64,000 nt of DNA from an uncultured Porphyromonas sp. Its GTDB lineage: Bacteria; Bacteroidota; Bacteroidia; Bacteroidales; Porphyromonadaceae. Positions within the stretch are counted from its first letter, which is position 1; each line of letters starts with the position of its first letter. Positions 62,731 to 64,000 of this stretch are shown here, in pieces. Location of the stretch: positions 1 to 64,000 of the forward strand of contig NZ_CAJPPN010000001.1 in assembly GCF_905372525.1 (NCBI RefSeq). The letters run 5' to 3'. Made by a program: the position numbers and the translations under genes. Below the pieces are notes generated by a model. It searched no databases. It saw only the letters and a program-made list of their open reading frames with translations, and had not been told where the DNA came from.

Positions 62731-63201
62731 CTAGAGGGCACTCCCATCGAAGCCGAGAGGGAGGAGCTGCCGACAGTCTTCTATCCGAATGGTTTGCTCG
62801 CTGCCGCAGAGTAGTATGGGGAAGGGATGGAAGCGGGTCGCAGCCTCCATGATCACCTGCCGACAGCTCCCGCAGGGGGAGATGAAGGGGACACGCCCCT
62901 CACTATTGATCGCTACGATGACGAGTCGCTCTACGGGCACCTCAGGCCACTGAGCCGAAGCCCAGAAGAGAGCCGTACGCTCGGCACAAGTCCCAGAGGG
63001 ATAGGCTGCATTCTCTTGGTTGGACCCTGTCACGATCTCTCCATTGGCTAGTAGTACAGCCGCCCCCACATGGAAGTGGCTATAGGGTGCATAGGCTCCA
63101 GTGGCAGCCTCTAGCGCTCGTCGCTCTAGCTCCTGCTCTATGGGGGATAGCTCATCGTGTGTGAGGGTGCTATAGGGGATCTGGAGAGTCCGTTCCTTCA
63201 T
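62731..63201 (-). CDS. cdd: Cytidine deaminase
   Basis: A 156-residue zinc-dependent deaminase (homotetrameric type). Motifs: HVGAAVLLANGEIVTGSNQENAAYPSGTCAERTALFWA (Cys-Ala-Glu active site) and PFISPCGSCRQVIMEAA (zinc Cys pair). It deaminates cytidine/deoxycytidine for pyrimidine salvage. It heads the cdd-ppk1-ppx run. Confidence 0.96.
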   Translation of the reverse strand: MKERTLQIPYSTLTHDELSPIEQELERRALEAATGAYAPYSHFHVGAAVLLANGEIVTGSNQENAAYPSGTCAERTALFWASAQWPEVPVERLVIVAINSEGRVPFISPCGSCRQVIMEAATRFHPFPILLCGSEQTIRIEDCRQLLPLGFDGSAL

Positions 63202-63311
63202 CTTTCCTATTCTAATTATCTAAGTCGTTTGTTTCTGCTCCGAATGCCTATGACAAAGGCTTTCACCAGCTAATATACGAAATCCCCTCCGTACCGCCTC
63301 GTCCTCTACCC

Positions 63312-63735
63312 TCATAGCTCAGCTTCGCTCCCTCCGCTCTTGCCACCAGTTTTGTAGTACTGAGCCAAAAAACACTTTCTCATCTTGAGGGTGACCGTGG
63401 GGGGAGCATATCTCCCCCCTCGTTGTGTATGCGAGCATAAGCTACGGGGTTGAACACGAGTACAGAGGCCTTGCTCGGCACGGCCTCGATGCTACTCATG
63501 AGGAGGTTCCGAGCGGAGGTTAGAGTACGGTATTGTGCCGAGGTAGACGAGTCGTGCTTTCGGATAGCTCGTTGCCACTGATGCAGACCTCCGTCCACAA
63601 AGCCTAAGAGGCGGAAGTTATCCCCGTAGTGACGCTTGGAGATGACCGCCACCTTGTGGGGAGGTGGTTGTTGGGCTCCGCCTCGGCATCTTTGGTTAGC
63701 TACGCGATGACCTTGAGTAGCATGTCTGATTGCAT
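63312..63735 (-). pseudogene. Decayed Mu-like phage virion morphogenesis (gpG/tail completion) gene
   Basis: Reading three frames in turn on the minus strand reconstructs one protein: SDMLLKVIA, then an in-frame TAG, then LTKDAEAEPNNHLP; a -1 change in a C4 run shifts to KVAVISKRHYGDNFRLLGF, VDGGLHQW and later YARIHNEGGDMLP; a second shift at a G6 run continues PTVTLKMRKCFLAQYYKTGG to a stop near 63312. The HFxxNFxxxGFvd, YAxIHNEGG and KMrkfFxAxYYktG blocks are the phage virion morphogenesis family (Mu gpG-like). Three lesions make it non-functional as a full protein. It is a relic of a Mu-like prophage; a 90-residue internal piece remains open from a GTG at 63652. Confidence 0.7.
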
Positions 63736-63869
63736 TGTTTGGAGAATTGATTATCTTCGTGGAGTCAGCACGCCAGCAAACTATAAGCGCGATAACTTCA
63801 AGCTCCGCCGGTCTCTGGGTGACAAATTACACTATGGAGTTGTGGAGCGATCTGCAACTCCATTTACTT

Positions 63870-64000
63870 TTATTGTAGTAGAGACAAGGTTTCTTTTATC
63901 TTCTTCTTGTCTCCAGTGGCAATCGCAATGGCTTTGCCCCTATACACCACGTAGCACATCTTAATTCGCCCTTCCTCAAAGTCCGTTCTTCTTCGAGAGA
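63870..64000 (-). CDS. Short ORF running off the window edge
   Basis: Minus-strand frame open from the window end to TAA at 63870-63872. It contains MCYVVYRGKAIAIATGDKKKIKETLSLLQ from an ATG at 63959, preceded by a purine-rich stretch. It may be a 29-residue peptide or the C-terminus of a longer protein. Not recognised. A short hairpin (about 63833-63862) follows it. It could be another phage relic. Confidence 0.3.
   Translation of the reverse strand, partial: SRRRTDFEEGRIKMCYVVYRGKAIAIATGDKKKIKETLSLLQ

Overview
The window looks like chromosome of a Bacteroidales bacterium, most likely a Porphyromonas species of the higher-GC branch. Pointers: Bacteroidetes-type promoters (TTG, 19-20 bp, TAnnTTTG) in front of the tRNAs and several genes; little sign of Shine-Dalgarno sites; gldE next to a phosphopantetheinyl transferase; the rnpA-yidD-tatD-tyrS string behind hemD and a DUF4271 gene; a three-gene glycogen operon (debranching enzyme, GT4 synthase, GH57); a single-subunit B12-dependent ribonucleotide reductase; and an OstA-like/SurA-like envelope group. 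The species assignment is inference.

Layout. 0-11 kb, minus strand: NlpE-like lipoprotein, glutamine-dependent NAD synthetase, MarC protein, tRNA-Gly, a DUF438/PAS/DUF1858 sensor with a cupin, and the glycogen operon. 11-18 kb: OprP-like porin with a PD40-like exported protein, gldE plus PPTase, then LemA and TPM-domain genes on the minus strand. 18-27 kb, plus strand: nrdJ, tRNA-Arg closely followed by a SlyD-like FKBP, aroC, and a flippase/GT4/GT2 surface-glycan cluster. 27-33 kb: tyrS, tatD-like, yidD, rnpA, hemD, DUF4271 on minus; a SIMPL protein on plus; a DUF2130 protein on minus. 33.5-35.4 kb: a non-coding stretch with a palindromic repeat array and an AT-richer HD-domain gene, which looks accessory. 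35.5-46.6 kb, minus: mnmE, an O-acetylation cassette (MBOAT plus two SGNH esterases), a U32 peptidase, upp, an RlmI-like methyltransferase, a 3'-5' exonuclease and a DUF5063 protein. 47-58 kb: a small membrane protein, then mutL, a small membrane protein, an OstA-like gene, a SurA-like gene, recQ, clpX and clpP. 58-64 kb: a XRE-S24 repressor, a structured region resembling a group II intron fragment, tRNA-Ile2-like, ppx, ppk1, cdd and a decayed Mu-like phage morphogenesis gene.

Most of the window is core metabolism and envelope biology. I did not find a clearly new multi-gene system. The signals that best deserve a second look are: an 85-bp hairpin element present twice in opposite orientation (18.3 and 46.8 kb); three 18-bp near-palindromes at exact 22-bp spacing (33.7 kb); a U32 peptidase whose conserved N-terminus is in frame but has no canonical start codon; an 80-nt two-frame overlap encoding an acidic tail and a basic head; an apparently endonuclease-deficient MutL; and the two mobile-element relics at 59.1 and 63.3-63.7 kb beside an S24 repressor.
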